NCBI RefSeq assembly: GCF_025024155.1
Contig: NW_026251723.1
Coordinates: 310,001 to 374,000 of the forward strand
DNA length: 64,000 bases
Reading direction: 5' to 3'
Origin: Gamsiella multidivaricata
Lineage: Eukaryota > Mortierellomycota > Mortierellomycetes > Mortierellales > Mortierellaceae
The notes under the pieces: generated by a model
Told to the model about the DNA's origin: nothing
What the model saw: only the letters and a program-made list of their open reading frames with translations
Database searches by the model: none
Shown: one piece after another, positions 22,895-35,183 of the stretch
Layout: each line of letters begins with the position of its first letter
Numbering within the stretch: the first letter of the stretch is position 1
Program-made: the position numbers and the translations under genes

Positions 22895-24378
22895 AGCTGG
22901 GGATTATTAAGGAGAGGCGCGATTTTTTTTTTTTTTTTTTTTGGTTAGAAAACAGGTATTCTCATCAGCAGTAGAAGAGCTAGAGTCAAGTTGAAGTGAG
23001 GTTAGAAGGGATGGCAAAGGCTTTAGAGGGGACAAAAGGGGACCGAACCATCTGAATCTAAGCATCAAGTCAGCACAGCGAATGGCGTGCAATGGGATCT
23101 CATGGAGGAAGGGATGTGTCCAGAGGAATCGCTTTAGGAAGCACGCGAGGCGAGGTGAAAATGTGCGGCAAAGGCAAGTAAAGCAAGGAGTGTGAAAAGA
23201 GAGCAAAGCAAACAGCAACGACAATCACGGACAGATCGCCACTGCCTGCTCGAGCTATGCTCAATATAGAACCGATAGCGAACTGGGATGGGCAACTAGC
23301 CCGTTTTTTCTTAGATTCATTGGCAGAGGAAGGAGTTAAAGTGGGAGTGAGAGTTCGACAGAGTCAAGGGAGAGAGGGACCAAAAGGGAGGACGGGACAA
23401 TCATGCAGGACAGAAATGTGCTCTCTCGGTGGTGTCCAATGCTTTAAAGCAATTGGGAATTGGCCAACTGATGTGTATCTTTGTGAGGGTAAGAGTGTGT
23501 GGGAGTGAAGTGTATGTGTGTGTGGGGAGGGAAATGTGTGAATTTTTATGTTCATGCCCTGTTGCCTGTTGTTCAGGGAGATCAATTAACATTACTTTGA
23601 TTTGTGCTGCCTGTTGCAGGTGTTGCGGGTGTTGCTGCCGGTAGTAGTAGTCGCTGTTCAGTTCAGGTAATACGGGATGGAGCCTTATCTTTGATTCTTT
23701 TTGAAGGCAGAAAAAGTGGCGGATGGAAGGATCGGCGGAGAATAGTAACGATGGTTGATCGGACCTGAGGTTGTATGTGAAAAAAGTAGTAGTCAGACTA
23801 GCGAGAACATTGACGAAGAAGGAGAAGATAGAAGAGGAGGGTGATGTTGGTGTCGGTGAGCGAATGAGGCGAGAAGGGGGGAAGGAGTGAAGGAAAACAA
23901 GAAGGAAGGAGCGACAGTAACGGGTGTGTGGGGGAGGGAGGGAGAAAGAGAGCTGGGAGGAAGGACTGAGTGACGGACAGAAAGGTGGAAGAGCTGTGTG
24001 TACCCGTTTGTATGGATGTGGACAAATAAATGAATAGTGTGTGTGCAAGTAGTACTGAAAGTAAAAAAATGCTGAGCAAGAGCAGAACGCTAAAAAGAGA
24101 ACGAATGAAAGATGGAAGTCAAGAACAAAAAAAACTTGGCGACGAAGAACAAGAACAAAAACCAAAAAGGATGAAAATAGAATAACAAACTACAAAGAGG
24201 TTAGAAATGGTCGTTTCGCTGCAGACGCTTTGTGCAAGCGCACCTTTTTTTTTCTTTTTGTGTAAGGGGTTAAATGAATGGAAAAAATGATGCAGCAGCA
24301 GGAGATGGCATACTTATCAAAGGGAGCCGTCTGGCTTCCTTCCTCAGCCATGCATCTCACCTGTAACACTTCTTCATG

Positions 24379-24412
<34 letters not shown>

Positions 24413-26557
24413 AACAGCTTCAGTAGCTGCGCTTGATAAGAGATCGCTATCGACTCAACTGAACGTCAGCGCGGGAAGTGTGTTTCGTCCTGGTATGCTG
24501 CGAATGGCGAAAAATCCCACTCCTCCGCATCTCGTCAAAGATTTTTTTCTGGTAACTATGGCATGCGATATGCATACACAGTAGCCCATCCCGGTAATAA
24601 TACATAGATACACGCAGATGGCCATGCAAGACATTCAGTACGCGCCACTCTGAATAAGCAAGGCAGAACGTGAGGCGCTCGAGACTGCAGCTGACAACAA
24701 TAACAACAACAACAGCAAAAGAAGTACCAAGGCAGTGGGTAGATGGCCCTGTTAACCCGTAACAAATGAAAAAGAATGATGATGCGTGGATCCTTGCGCA
24801 CAGGCAGACGAAAAAAAAAAAAAAGAGAGAAAGAGAGACGAGAACGAGAGCAATATTGAATAAAACCGTACGTTTGCCCCCCGTTGTCTCATGAAAAGTG
24901 AAAACAGCAATATAGCCCCCGAGGCATGCCTTGACTGTGTGCACAATGGTCTGAATGTATGCATCTATCGTCCCCTAGGTATACAGCGCATTGCGCAACT
25001 GGGTTTAATATGGAATGAAATGGAGGGTCGAGAGACGATACCACAGCATTATGCAGCGAACAATCTAATAGTGCCTAATCTGATAACTGTCGTTTTTGAA
25101 CAAAGGCAGGAACATCGTCGTCGATATACCAGATGCAACCAAAGAAAAAAGGAAAGGGGCGCAAGTTACACTTTATTTTCCAATATTCCCACCAGAACTC
25201 GTTTCGTGTTGCCATATCCTGGACTTAATTTTCTGATACTGGACACATTCGGCATCGAACCAATTAGGGAGAAGCAGGTTAATGAGAGGGTGCAATGACG
25301 CGTGAAATGGCGAACTCGAACGAACTCTTTCGAGACATGCCATTACGAATGTGAGACTACACCGGCATAAAAAAATGATAGAGATCGAACAAGACAGGGG
25401 GGTGTTGCAGCGGGAGTTTGGGAAAGGGCAAGTCTGTGTTAGTGAGAAGGAGGGGCAAGACGAACCAGAGAGAGAAGGGGGGAGGAGGAAATGGATGGGC
25501 AGATGGAGGGAGGACCCTTTGATGCAGTGAACGCTGCCTTAACATAGCCTAGAGGGAGTGGCCCTCTTTGCTTTTGCATGGATACAGGAACGTTGATATT
25601 TCTTGGTGGCAGAAAAAGCCATCAGATTGCCTCCTAGTGTCATAGCGAGAACTCACTAATGTTGATCCAGGGATACAAACGAGCGTGTGCTGCAGAAATC
25701 GCCGCTTGCTGTGTAGATCTCTTCGGCATCCGTGGAGTTGCTTCTATTTTGTCCAGACTGAAAGATACTGCGAGCAGCGAACCCAAGAGTTGGTACCGCA
25801 TTAAAAATGAGGACTTGATACACGCACAGGATTGTCGGCCGTTTTATCTTCCACGACAGTAAAGGTTGGTGCTCTCTGGCATAGTCTCTGTCTTGCATCA
25901 ATGCGAGAGCGGCTCAGAGGGTCCTGCTCCCTTCGTAGTCTATTATTTATTTTCATGAAGGTTCGGCGAGAGGAAGAGCGAGTGTAGATTTCCATTGTGT
26001 TGTTCGCCTATTGGTCAACTGGACGCGTCTCTAATTTTTTTTCCTAGCGAGCGCGCATCTGTCCATCCTTCCTTGCTTTCCTGATATATGGTTAAACTGC
26101 TGCATTGTACAATGCAGACACCGCAAATACGCCAGCGCAAGCAAGTGGTCTATCTTTTCAGTTTAATAAGGTTATGCGATAGCAGGAGCTCTTTGTAATA
26201 ACGGCCATCTTTTCGTCAAGACAGGCATATTGAAGGATGGCAATGACCTCTAAAGACAACCCGTGGCGTTCGTATGAAAAGCGACATTCATCTTCGCATC
26301 CTTTGACATACACAATGCCGAAGTCGCTGTTGCGACCCCATTTTGTATTCTCATCTCAGGTCTGACAAAGATAAACCACACTCCAGCAACTGGAAACTAT
26401 GGTTGTAAAGTAAAACCGTTCGCATCTTTCCTTACGGTTGAAAACCACATTACTTGAGCGATCATTTAATGTCCTATCAGCAGCAGCTCAGGCTCGAATA
26501 CATCCTTAAATGCAAGCAAGCGAATACTAAGTGGCCGTAGATCGGGGAATGGGCTTG
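22895..26557. other. No supported gene; likely RIM15 promoter and 5' leader, then featureless DNA
   Basis: The 22.9-24.2 kb part, read towards RIM15, is pyrimidine-rich and holds a 254-codon minus-strand open frame (24165-23401) that is almost all Phe, Leu, Ser, Pro and His. I take this as untranslated leader or promoter rather than a gene. A 20-base T tract lies at 22923-22942 and a long A tract at 24379-24409. From 24.4 to 26.55 kb only short incoherent frames are seen. Confidence 0.5.
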
Positions 26558-27085
26558 TTTTTTTTTTTATAACAATTTTTCCTCTACTACAGTTCTCCTT
26601 CCCACCAAAGCACAGCCAATCCACAGCCGCCAAAAGGCAGGCTACATTCCCTGGGCCTACCCCTAGGACCTGCGCAACAACTGCTACACCTCATCATTGT
26701 GTTAAGCTGAAGACTACGTGTTACAAAAAGAGTATCTTCCCCATCCCCTCCATGATTGTCAACCGCCTCCTCCCTTGTAGGCAGTCCAATAGCGTCCGAT
26801 CCGCAGCATCAGGATCCAGCGCGGGTCCAGGGCAGCCCCCGTTTGTATGATTGGCGAGCAACTCACCACAAGGATGGTGGTCAGTGTCGCAAATGTATTC
26901 GTTGCCCATACTCTAGCCTCCTCGAGGGCCTTATATGTTGCGCGTTTCATCTTGACTGTAATTACATATTCTCGCTCCCAAACAGTGGTCGCGATCAGCT
27001 CCGTAGCCTGTATCTCAATAAAGCTGTCAAACTTGTGGATGACCTGTCGCGCAAAGGCCAGACGCACAGGTCCCATCTTTTATTT
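26558..27085 (-). mobile_element. LINE-derived fragment with A tail
   Basis: The minus-strand frame 27076-26759 (MGPVRLAFARQVIHKF...) resembles the C-terminal part of the other LINE copies in its helical pattern (IEIQATELI...VWEREY). It is followed by an A tail (T tract at 26558-26568). Its 5' end begins with ATGGGACCTGTGCG directly after the A-rich tail of another piece (AATAGAAATAAAATAAAAG). The protein resemblance is weak. The tail and position among other LINE pieces are the stronger evidence. Confidence 0.5.
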
Positions 27086-27136
27086 TATTTCTATTAACAA
27101 GGATCTTCATAGGCATGGGATTTGTTCCGATAGACG

Positions 27137-27170
<34 letters not shown>

Positions 27171-27615
27171 ATAACTAGGACCCATAGGGACGTGTGGGCT
27201 TTATTGGCGTGGTACTATGCTCTAGGGACCCCTATTGCTAGAGACGTAAAGAAAAGTGGTATCTAATAAACAGCTTTTGCTGCCAGGTCCCTTTCACAAT
27301 CCTCGTCAGCATGAGTGGTGACTCGAAGAGCCCTGCTCCCTACTTGGCCTGTTGTGCACGAAGGTCGTCCTTTAGCCAGTATCCACTGTCATCAAAAACT
27401 TGCATCCACCTAGCCGCTCCATCAGAGTCAGCTCCAGCTGCTGGCAAAAGCTCTGTACTAGGCGCTTGTCCGCCTCTGTCCTGATCGCTTCCACGTCTGT
27501 TGCGGGTCGTTGTCTATGGGTTGGTCCCATGAAATCACTTCTGCTACGGTTGTGCCCTCCAGCACAAGTGCGTCCTGGCGCGTTTGCTCACAGAGGTGAT
27601 TCCACGCTCTCTCTC

Positions 27616-29066
27616 CTAGTCCACGGCGACTTTGCAACGTCTATTCCAGATCTCAGTCCGTCCTAGCTCCTCGATGGCCCTGACAAAGCGTGCGACCATG
27701 TACCTTGCGACTGACTTTGACGTCTTGAACGCTTTTGCCCATTCCGTAGTAAAGTCCTTTGGCACCAGCCCATGGTACAAAGCTTGAACGGTCCAACTTG
27801 CTTCATTGCTGTGCCTGCTTTCGTCTGCCTCGTCGAGGTTTTCGTCCGCGTACCGGATGGTCGTCGCTCCTTTGATCTTGCTCTCAAGCATCCTCCAGAT
27901 GGTCGCCTCTGCCAGTGCGGTGAACTGCGGTCCTTCCTCCGTGCTTGGCTGCTGTCCTCGGCCCTCCTCGCTCTTTTGCTTCGCCTGCCATTGCTTTCTC
28001 TCCTTTGCCCAAGCGCGTTGTCCATTCCCATTTACTTTTTCCACTGCCTTGTTCCAGCCTTCCAACTGTTCGCCCCTAGAGGTCGCGCATGTCCATATAC
28101 GCTCAACGTCCTCGACCTCCAGCTCACACATCCTGCAAATGTCGGTGTCATACAGATCTGGCCGCCAGCTCCTCATGTATGACAGTGTCGGGAGCATGCC
28201 ATGTATTTTTTCGTTCGATGTGCACGTTTTTGACAGTCTGCAGGGCTGGTGAAGAGACTCCTTGGTGTCTGCCCGTCGTGAACAATACTCAAAGTCGCCT
28301 TCCAATCCACCGCTTGCCAGCCTGGAATATACATTGCTATCCTATTCTGCTTGGTCCACACCGTGTTGTTCCGGATTACCGACTGACGCTTCAGCACTCG
28401 TCGCATGTCATCCTCCACAATGGTGTCATTGATCATTGCGTGGCACAAAAGATCGTTGTGCTCATCTTCCTTGAGACTCCATAGCTCCGATAAATGACCT
28501 TCCTTCGCTGCTTTGTCTGAAGCCTCATTGCCACTGTCACCAGCGTGTCCTTTGATCCAAGCGACTTTGACACTTCTGCCCTGCTGGACGAATGCATGGT
28601 GGACTGCCGCCCACCAAGTCGCGTACGATGATCTTACGCGTTGTCGTTCCGTACATCGGTCCCTTTCCTCCACTAATGCTTTGAACTGCGGTACTACTGT
28701 CGAGTTATCGATATAAACTATCGTCGGGGTGTTACGGGGGCTGACCAAGATTGCCGCGAAAAGTCCTGCCAGCTCTGCTTTTGTTGACGACGCGAGTCCT
28801 TCAACTCTGCCTGACGCCGCTGTTGGATACTGATTATTGCTGTCCTTTACCACTACACCGAATGCTATACTCACGTCCGCTTTCCCTGCGTGGTCCAGTG
28901 ATCCGTCCGAGTACAGAACTACGCTCTTTCGGCCTTGGATTCGTGCCCTTTGCGCCATTATGAGATCCCTGGCCCGCTTTGGTACCTCAACGCCGAAGGT
29001 GTCGTTACCGTGCTGTTCTATATCACTTGGAAGTGCGCTGTACCGTGGTGTTGGGGTCGCATACAT
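27616..29066 (-). pseudogene. LINE ORF2 3' part: RNase H domain and C-terminal region, frameshifted
   Basis: Frame 29066-28173 holds an RNase HI domain with the expected acidic residues in order: LYSDGSLDHAG (Asp), SSTKAELAGL (Glu), TIVYIDNST (Asp) and KGHAGDSGNEASDKAA (Asp). This enzyme degrades the RNA strand of the RNA-DNA hybrid during retrotransposition. The frame shifts near 28225, where SPADCQ should run into KTCTSNEKIHGMLPTL. It continues as 28305-27616 with a Cys motif (ICRMCELEVEDVERIWTC) and the region LYHGLVPKD...AIEELGRTEIWNRRC shared with the two shorter LINE units. No start codon of its own is implied. Confidence 0.8.
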
Positions 29067-29556
29067 GCATTCGTGAGCGATACACCGAAGCCGCGTGTCT
29101 AGCTCGGCTCCGACGAGTGCTGCGCGGCCTCGCAGTTCCGTGCGACGTTCCTTTCAAATTGCTCTTGCTGTCTCCTTGACCCGCAGCTAGTGTCGCTGTT
29201 GACGTCTTTTGACGGCTGCCTGCTTCAGTTGCCTGCGGTATTTGTTGCGTCCCTGGACTAGTCGCTGGACCCGCTGTATGCTGGCCTCTTACTCTCGTCG
29301 TATCCTTTCTCTCTCGCTCTTCTGCGCTGCTTCCATCCTTTCCCGTTCTTGTTTTCTTTTTTTCTTTTCATTCCTTTTCTTCCTCATTTTGTCTTCTTTT
29401 TCTTTTCTTTGTTCTTTTTTTCTTTCTTTTTCTTTTTCTTTTTCTTTTTCTTTTTCTTTGGTCCTTCTGCTCCTTTGTCAGCTTGTTCCACTCCTTACGT
29501 TCGCGATCTTTCAATTCTTTCTGCATTTTGGATTTCTTGCAGCGTTCGTTTGCGTA

Positions 29557-30316
29557 CTATTCTGCTTCCTTCGTCTTCTCCTTGAGTTGTAATGCCGCGT
29601 TGATGTCTTCCTCCTTTATCCGCCGTTGATCTGCGTCCAAGTGTAGATACTGCCTCATTTCCTCCTCTACAAACGTCGCTTTCCTTTTCTGCCTTGCTGC
29701 TTCCGATTCTGCTGGTCGCGGCCGTGGTAGGTATTGTTGGCTGATATCTATCTCTTGGCGTTTCTCCGACTCCGATCGTTCTACCTCTGATGACTCTAGC
29801 GTGTCCGATGTGTTTCCGTCTGACGATTGATCCGGCTGTACTTGCACCAGATCCCTCTCCAGCACTCCATACTGTTCCTCCACTTCAGCTACAGCCTCCC
29901 ATTCGCCTTCCGTCTGTCCCTCCACGTCGCTCACGTAGTCCTCACTTTCTTCCATTTCGTCTGATGCCTCGTCTAGCTGCTGCAACTCTTCCTTGCTCTG
30001 TCTGTACAACTCTTCCTGGAAGTCTACAGTGTAGTTCGTTTGGTTCATGAGATCCTGGAGGTTGTTGGACTATGCTGGAGAGTGCTTTGGACCTTTCCTG
30101 CCGTTTCTTACGTCTTTCCACGATTTGAGTGACCCATCCGGCGTCAATAGCTGCTCTGCGTAGTAGATCATGTGCATCACCAACTCGACGCATGTCTCCT
30201 GTCGATCCCATCCCCAAAGACCTCTTTGATACTCTGAGCACCCCGTTCGCATCCAAAGTCCCTTGCCAGGTGAAGGTGGAGGGACAGATTTGTTTCGATA
30301 GTCGCACAGGTCCCAT
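29557..30316 (-). pseudogene. LINE ORF1-like reading frame, frameshifted
   Basis: Two frames combine. 30316-30060 encodes a basic helical stretch (VTQIVERRKKRQERSK), and 30048-29557 encodes an acidic one (KEELQQLDEASDEMEES, VEEEMRQYLHLDADQRRIKEED). A single shift near 30060 joins them. I do not recognise a zinc knuckle or RRM. The ORF1 label is inferred from its place 5' of RNase H in the same element. Confidence 0.4.
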
Positions 30317-30357
30317 TTTCTTTTTATTAAAATAAATCCACATGAGTATTTTTTTTT

Positions 30358-31473
30358 TTTTTTTTTATTAACATAAATCCCCATGAGCACAAGACGCATG
30401 GTCCGCAAAGGCCTTGAAGCCATAGATGCCTTCCATGCACGGCAGAGCCGCATCCCCTACCAACTATGTTGGCTTGAGGCGTCAAATTCATAACCCATGT
30501 CGCATAGCTAGCCTAACCTAACTCCTGCGTGACCTGTTGCGCGATACACGTCTCCTAATCCAGATCCAATGTTAATAAAGTTGTTTTTAAACCGAATAAC
30601 CCCTCCATTATGTCCAACTTCCCTCGCCCCAAGCAATGCTGTAGCACCCTATAATCCGCGGTCCGTCTACCTTCCTGGATCTCCGTTGCAAGTAACCGTC
30701 TCCCTTTCAAATCAGAGAAATCACCAACACTACGTTGGTGTCCCCGATCACCGTTGCGTCCTCCGGCGCGTTTGCTCATGAAGGTGATTCCAACTGACTT
30801 TTCCCAGGCGACAGTGTCCTCGCATCGTTTGTTCCATATCTTGGTCCTGCCAAATTCTTCGATCCTGCTCAGGAACTTTGTCACCATGATCGTCGCAATC
30901 CACTTGGTGGTGGTAAATAGCTGCTTCCAGGTCTCAATGAGTCCCGTTGGCACCAAACCTCGGTATAAGTCCTTGACCTCCCAATCTGCCTCACTCTCCG
31001 GCTCCTCTCCTTCCGCAACCCGATATGTCCCTCGTCTTTCCGCCGTCCCCTGAATCCACTGCATTGACTCCCAGATAGCCTTCGTTCCTGTTGCCGAGAA
31101 GTTGGGACAAGTCGCAGTGAAGGGCTTGTCCTTCCGTTCGGCCTCCTCTCTCTCCTGTTCCCATTTTCGCACCGCCTGTCTCCATGCACGATATCCATTC
31201 AACTCCACTTCCTCCACCGCGTCCCTCCACTCTTGTCGCTGGTCGCACAAGGTAGCTGAACAACGCCAAAGATGATCCGCAACTCTCGTTGTTGTTGAGA
31301 GTACGAGACGCTTGGTCCGCAATGGCCTTGAAACGAGACGCTGGATTTCTAAAAACAGCCCTTTTTTCAAAATAATTGCATGGATTTACCCTTAAATTTG
31401 ATGAATGGATTTCCTACTTATTGTAAAATGGAAATATATAGTTCACGAGAATTACCCATTCACCCGAACAAAT
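30358..31473 (-). mobile_element. LINE-derived unit, copy B
   Basis: Near-identical to copy A at 7231-8346 (constant offset 23,127). It contains the same open frame (31370-30555), the same terminal signature and A tail, and the same direct join to tRNA-Glu. It has inserted just 5' (minus-strand sense) of a 30-base stub of another tail (CATGTGGATTTATTTTAATA at about 30320-30345), which in turn precedes the longer LINE. The near-absence of differences implies recent copying or gene conversion. Confidence 0.8.
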
Positions 31474-31544
31474 TCCTAGTTGGTCCAGTGGTCAGGATTT
31501 GTCGCTCTCACCGACAAGGCCCGGGTTCGATCCCCGGACTGGGA
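31474..31544 (+). tRNA. tRNA-Glu (CTC), copy B
   Basis: Identical in all 71 nt to copy A, with the same cloverleaf, anticodon CTC and internal A and B boxes. The 3' flank differs from copy A from the second base after the tRNA. T5 at 31551-31555 is a plausible polymerase III terminator. The 5' flank is the LINE-derived unit. Confidence 0.93.
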
Positions 31545-31704
31545 AATTTCTTTTTACTCAACTGTGGTTGGATTTGCGCAGATCTCCTAGGCCCGAAGTA
31601 CACGGACCCCTTCCTTTGTGGAGTAAACGCAATGAATCTATTCCTCAAGTTTTTGGTTTCTCATCAAGAAAGGTCCTTTTTGCATTCAAATCAGACCCAA
31701 CACT

Positions 31705-32491
31705 ATGTCCTCGAAACCAGTATTCACACACTTCCTGGCGTTACCGCTCTACACTTCTACTTCCGCTAATCGTCTAAACACATCGCTTTCACGCTTCGCA
31801 GCCGAGGTCACCACTCCGGGTACCCCTACGACTGCTTCTGAGGATCTTACGTCTTCGATTGAGCAGCTATCCCTCTCCAAGGCAGCCTCTGAACACAACG
31901 AGTCCGTACCAACAACGAACAACACCAACTCCCCGCCATGTCAAGCCCGAAGACTGACATCTCCATTAGCAACGAGTGTACCCCGGTCCATAACTGCGCC
32001 TCTGCCAAGGGAAGCCCTGCGGCCCATCGCAAGTCTGCATCTTACCCTGGGAATGATGAGCCTAGGAGAAGCATCTGAGCTGGAGCGAGCAGCAGCCTTT
32101 TTGAAGACGGTCGATGTGCGCGCCCTGCTCGAGTCTGCCGCCACCACCGCCGCTACCGCTGAAAGTACTTCCATCGTTCAAGGAAACGCAAGTTCATCTT
32201 CAATTCCAAAAGAGCCATTGAGTATCGAGGACGGCAGCACACGAAGTTCATTAATAGTGACCCTTCGTAGTCTGGTTCCGATGCATGCCCTGGAATCGAC
32301 GAGCGTCCTCTACGCGGTCCCGCACGATGCTTCGGGACGGCTATATCCCTTCTGCAAGGCTCTACAAGCTGCGTTTATCGAGGCCGGATTTATGGCTCCT
32401 GACGAACGCGGCCTAAAATTACATGCGACGATCGTAAACACGCTTCATGCCCGAGCGAGGGCCGGTGGTGTAGCTAAGAGTGACTTTCGGA

Positions 32492-32528
<37 letters not shown>

Positions 32529-32718
32529 GCAGTGGCAGAGGTGGAGAACAAAGAACAAAGTGATGAAGATTGACGCGACCGAGTTGGTGGAGAGGTGGAA
32601 AGATGAAATCTGGGCGGAGGTGCAGATTGAGAAGGTTGCGATATGTGAGAAAGGAGTAAAGATGGCCTCAGATGGGTTGATGAGGTATAGAGAAGTTGCA
32701 GAGATTGACATGCCCTGA
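31705..32718 (+). CDS. 2H phosphoesterase-like protein (AKAP7/ASCC1 type), single exon, 337 aa
   Basis: The protein opens FTHFLALPL, typical of the AKAP7/ASCC1 2'-5' RNA ligase-like domain. It carries the two catalytic H-x-T motifs: HLTLGM (His112) and HATIVN (His240). Proteins of this superfamily hydrolyse cyclic phosphodiester or 2'-5' linkages in RNA. ASCC1 also works with the ASC-1 complex in alkylation repair, but the N-terminal KH domain of ASCC1 is missing here, so AKAP7-like is the closer call. Two low-complexity inserts are odd: residues 33-100 (Thr/Ser/Pro-rich), and a Gly-Gln repeat after the second motif encoded by a GGGACA hexanucleotide array at 32494-32526. No intron is needed. 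The gene starts about 160 bp after tRNA-Glu copy B. Confidence 0.8.
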
Positions 32719-35183
32719 AACCGGAAAATGCAGTGGTATCAGTAGTTGTCCTTGTTTAAGCCCAGGAAATAAAAATCCTTCGCATCTTTATCGGTGTCAA
32801 GGAAGAGTGTTTCGCAGCCTTTTCATGTGTTACTGCCTTCAAACGTGAGTTGTAATATTACTTTTCGAGGAGAAAAACGCGCGCGTATGCAGGTTCCCTT
32901 GTGGTTGTCGGCTGTTCCTTCGCGCCGAGACTTTTGGCGGTCTTGAAAAGTTATCAATAGAAAGAGGTGAGCCCTCAATATTGTCGGTGCGACCATTTCA
33001 TCCCACTGATCCTTGAAATCAAGTTGGTTACTGCCTTTTACCGACGAAATCTGTAATCAGATACATCCTGGGAATGTTCTACAGACAGCCCTTGGCTAAA
33101 GCATGCAAGAATTCATAGACTAGACAACACTCCCGCGACAGTGGGGAAGGTGTTTGTGCCCATTTGGTTTGATGGTGGCCAATCGATCTTGACACGAGAT
33201 GAGTTTTCCACAAGCGCTGCTTGGGCGCATCTTATGTAGTTGAGGAGCTTCTCTTTTGCGGAACCGCAATTCTTTCAGGTTCCCGATTGTAGATCTCGAG
33301 TATCTACAGCCGTAGAAGGGAGGACACGTTTCCTTGTGTGGATTAAATTGATTTTTTTTCGTTCCTGCTGAGAGCCCCTCCGCAGCTTGCGTAGCCTAGC
33401 GGTCAGCATCTGTAATAAGCAGGTTAGCTGCTGATGACCAAAGGAACCCAATATCGAGCAAATTTGCTCCAGAAAGGAAATATTCAGCCTGTAAGGGTTA
33501 GACCTTTACGTCCTCCACAAATGGGCAGGAGTGCACACGCGCCAAGGTTGGATACAGCGACAATTTCCTCTCCCTTTTCGTGTTGTGGAAATACAGGGAA
33601 GCAGCAAGGGTGCTACTGTACAGAGGACACGGGACAAACGATGATGACACGCAAGATGCGTAACGTCTACCCGTTCACAGCCCCTATTCTGGCCACATAC
33701 CACGCGTTGTTTGTTGTCCTTTGGACCTGCATATGAATGCATATTAGTTATGATGACAACAGGTACACTTCCAGAAAAGAAAGAACAAGGCCTGACTACG
33801 GGTGCAATCGTTGCTGGGGTCAGTGACATCGTCGACCTTGGAATGCAACTGTTAAAGTCATTATTCTCAAAGAGGACTTGAGGTGTGTTGTTTTTTATCT
33901 ATTTACCGTCATATTGTTTTTGCACATCTGGCCTACGTACTTTCTCAGTAGTTGTATTTGTTGATGTCTGTCTTCTGCTACTAACAGGAAGCATGACATT
34001 GGCCATGACGAATAGATCAAATAGATACACCTTGGTGGAGCAAATGTTCTCCAAGAAAAGAAACTGAAAGCTGGATAAAAAGATACAGCCAGGGGGTCAC
34101 CCCGCAATAAATCGGCGAATACGATAGACTTGGGCTGAGCAACATGCCCGGAGGGACAAAGCCCAATTGCCTCCATTGGATTTAAAAAGGGCATTAGTGG
34201 TAAATTGCTTGTTGCAGATGCCTGCAGACGTGACATTGTAGAAGGAAAGCTTTTCAGTAAACGCTTATTCAGATTCCCAGAAAGAGAGAATAAAGGACAG
34301 GGCTTAATGGTTGGCTTGGCTTGCTTGGCATTCCTCTTTTGTCGTTTCATCATTCTTTCTGAGCACATCGCACAATGGTACAGCCGGATTCTTGGTGTTT
34401 CTTCGGCCTGGGATTATTCCTTTTATTATTATTATTTAACGCCGCAATACTCGGAGGTTACCATGATATGAATACGTACTCAGATATTGCATGCATGGAC
34501 GGGTCAATTGCTCGTCCGCGGCGGTCAATTGCGTCCCCATTCCGACGGAGCCGCACAGCCCTGCAGTAGGGCAGGATATGGCAGGGTATGGTAAGATAGA
34601 GGGCCGATGGAAGGGACACGATTTCCATTGTATTACACACAGTGCATGAAGATACCGTTAATTGAAAAGCGTCGTTTCTATTTCAGCGGGTCTATTTTTA
34701 TGAACCCTGCTTCTTGTCAGTGATCGTCCTTTCTTTTCTCTTTTCCACTCATTCACTCAATCGTTCATCCTTTCATCTCTTCACTCAATCTCCATCCAAT
34801 TCTGATCCCTTCCTGACCCTTTTCTGGCCATTCCACTTGGATCTAGCATAAAGACATCCCGTCTGGCTACCTTCTCCTTTGCACTTTACACTGCTGCTCC
34901 AGTCTATACCCTCCCCACTTCATTCTCGACTCTTTTTCTCACTCCACTCTACCAGCTTCTCTTTTGCTTACTCTGCTTGCATCTTCTTGTCATTCCACTT
35001 CCCACATATCATATCGCTCATTCTATCAGTACATATGGGGCCCTGGCACTTGGCATAGATCAATTGACCACCATATCCAATCCTTAACCCTTTCTCTGTC
35101 GGCGCACACCTTCTACTAAAACATCCAACACCATCGTCGTTGACTCCCATTCAGCTGAATACGACGACACAGCAACGACAGCC
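32719..35183. other. No supported gene; right part is the flippase promoter
   Basis: Open frames at 33434-33736 (plus) and 33895-34368 (minus) show no family features. A polymerase III box A-like sequence (TAGCCTAGCGG) occurs near 33390 without a B box. From about 34720 to 35170 the plus strand is pyrimidine-rich (CTTTTCTC, TTCACTCA repeats), as expected for a leader/promoter before the P4-ATPase start at 35184. Confidence 0.5.

Larger units (their letters stand above)
27139..30316 (-). mobile_element. Internally deleted non-LTR retrotransposon (LINE)
   Basis: The element runs on the minus strand from about 30316 (ATGGGACCTGTGCGACT) to an A tail of about 30 bases (T tract 27139-27169). It contains an ORF1-like acidic, charged region (30316-29557), a Lys/Arg/Glu-rich low-complexity stretch with (TTTTTC)n on the plus strand at 29410-29460, then RNase H and the ORF2 C-terminus. 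No endonuclease or reverse transcriptase domain is visible between the ORF1-like part and RNase H, although about 500 bp separate them. At least two frameshifts are needed to read it. It is non-autonomous and almost certainly dead. Confidence 0.75.

Noticed and set aside
23401..24165. 254-codon open frame on the minus strand upstream of RIM15
   Set aside because: Composition is almost only Phe, Leu, Ser, Pro, His and Thr, as expected from pyrimidine-rich leader DNA. There is no motif and no splice structure.
33380..33445. tRNA-like sequence with box A TAGCCTAGCGG and a hairpin GGTCAGCA/TGCTGATGACC
   Set aside because: No B box or T arm, and no closed acceptor stem. At best a decayed tRNA-derived remnant.
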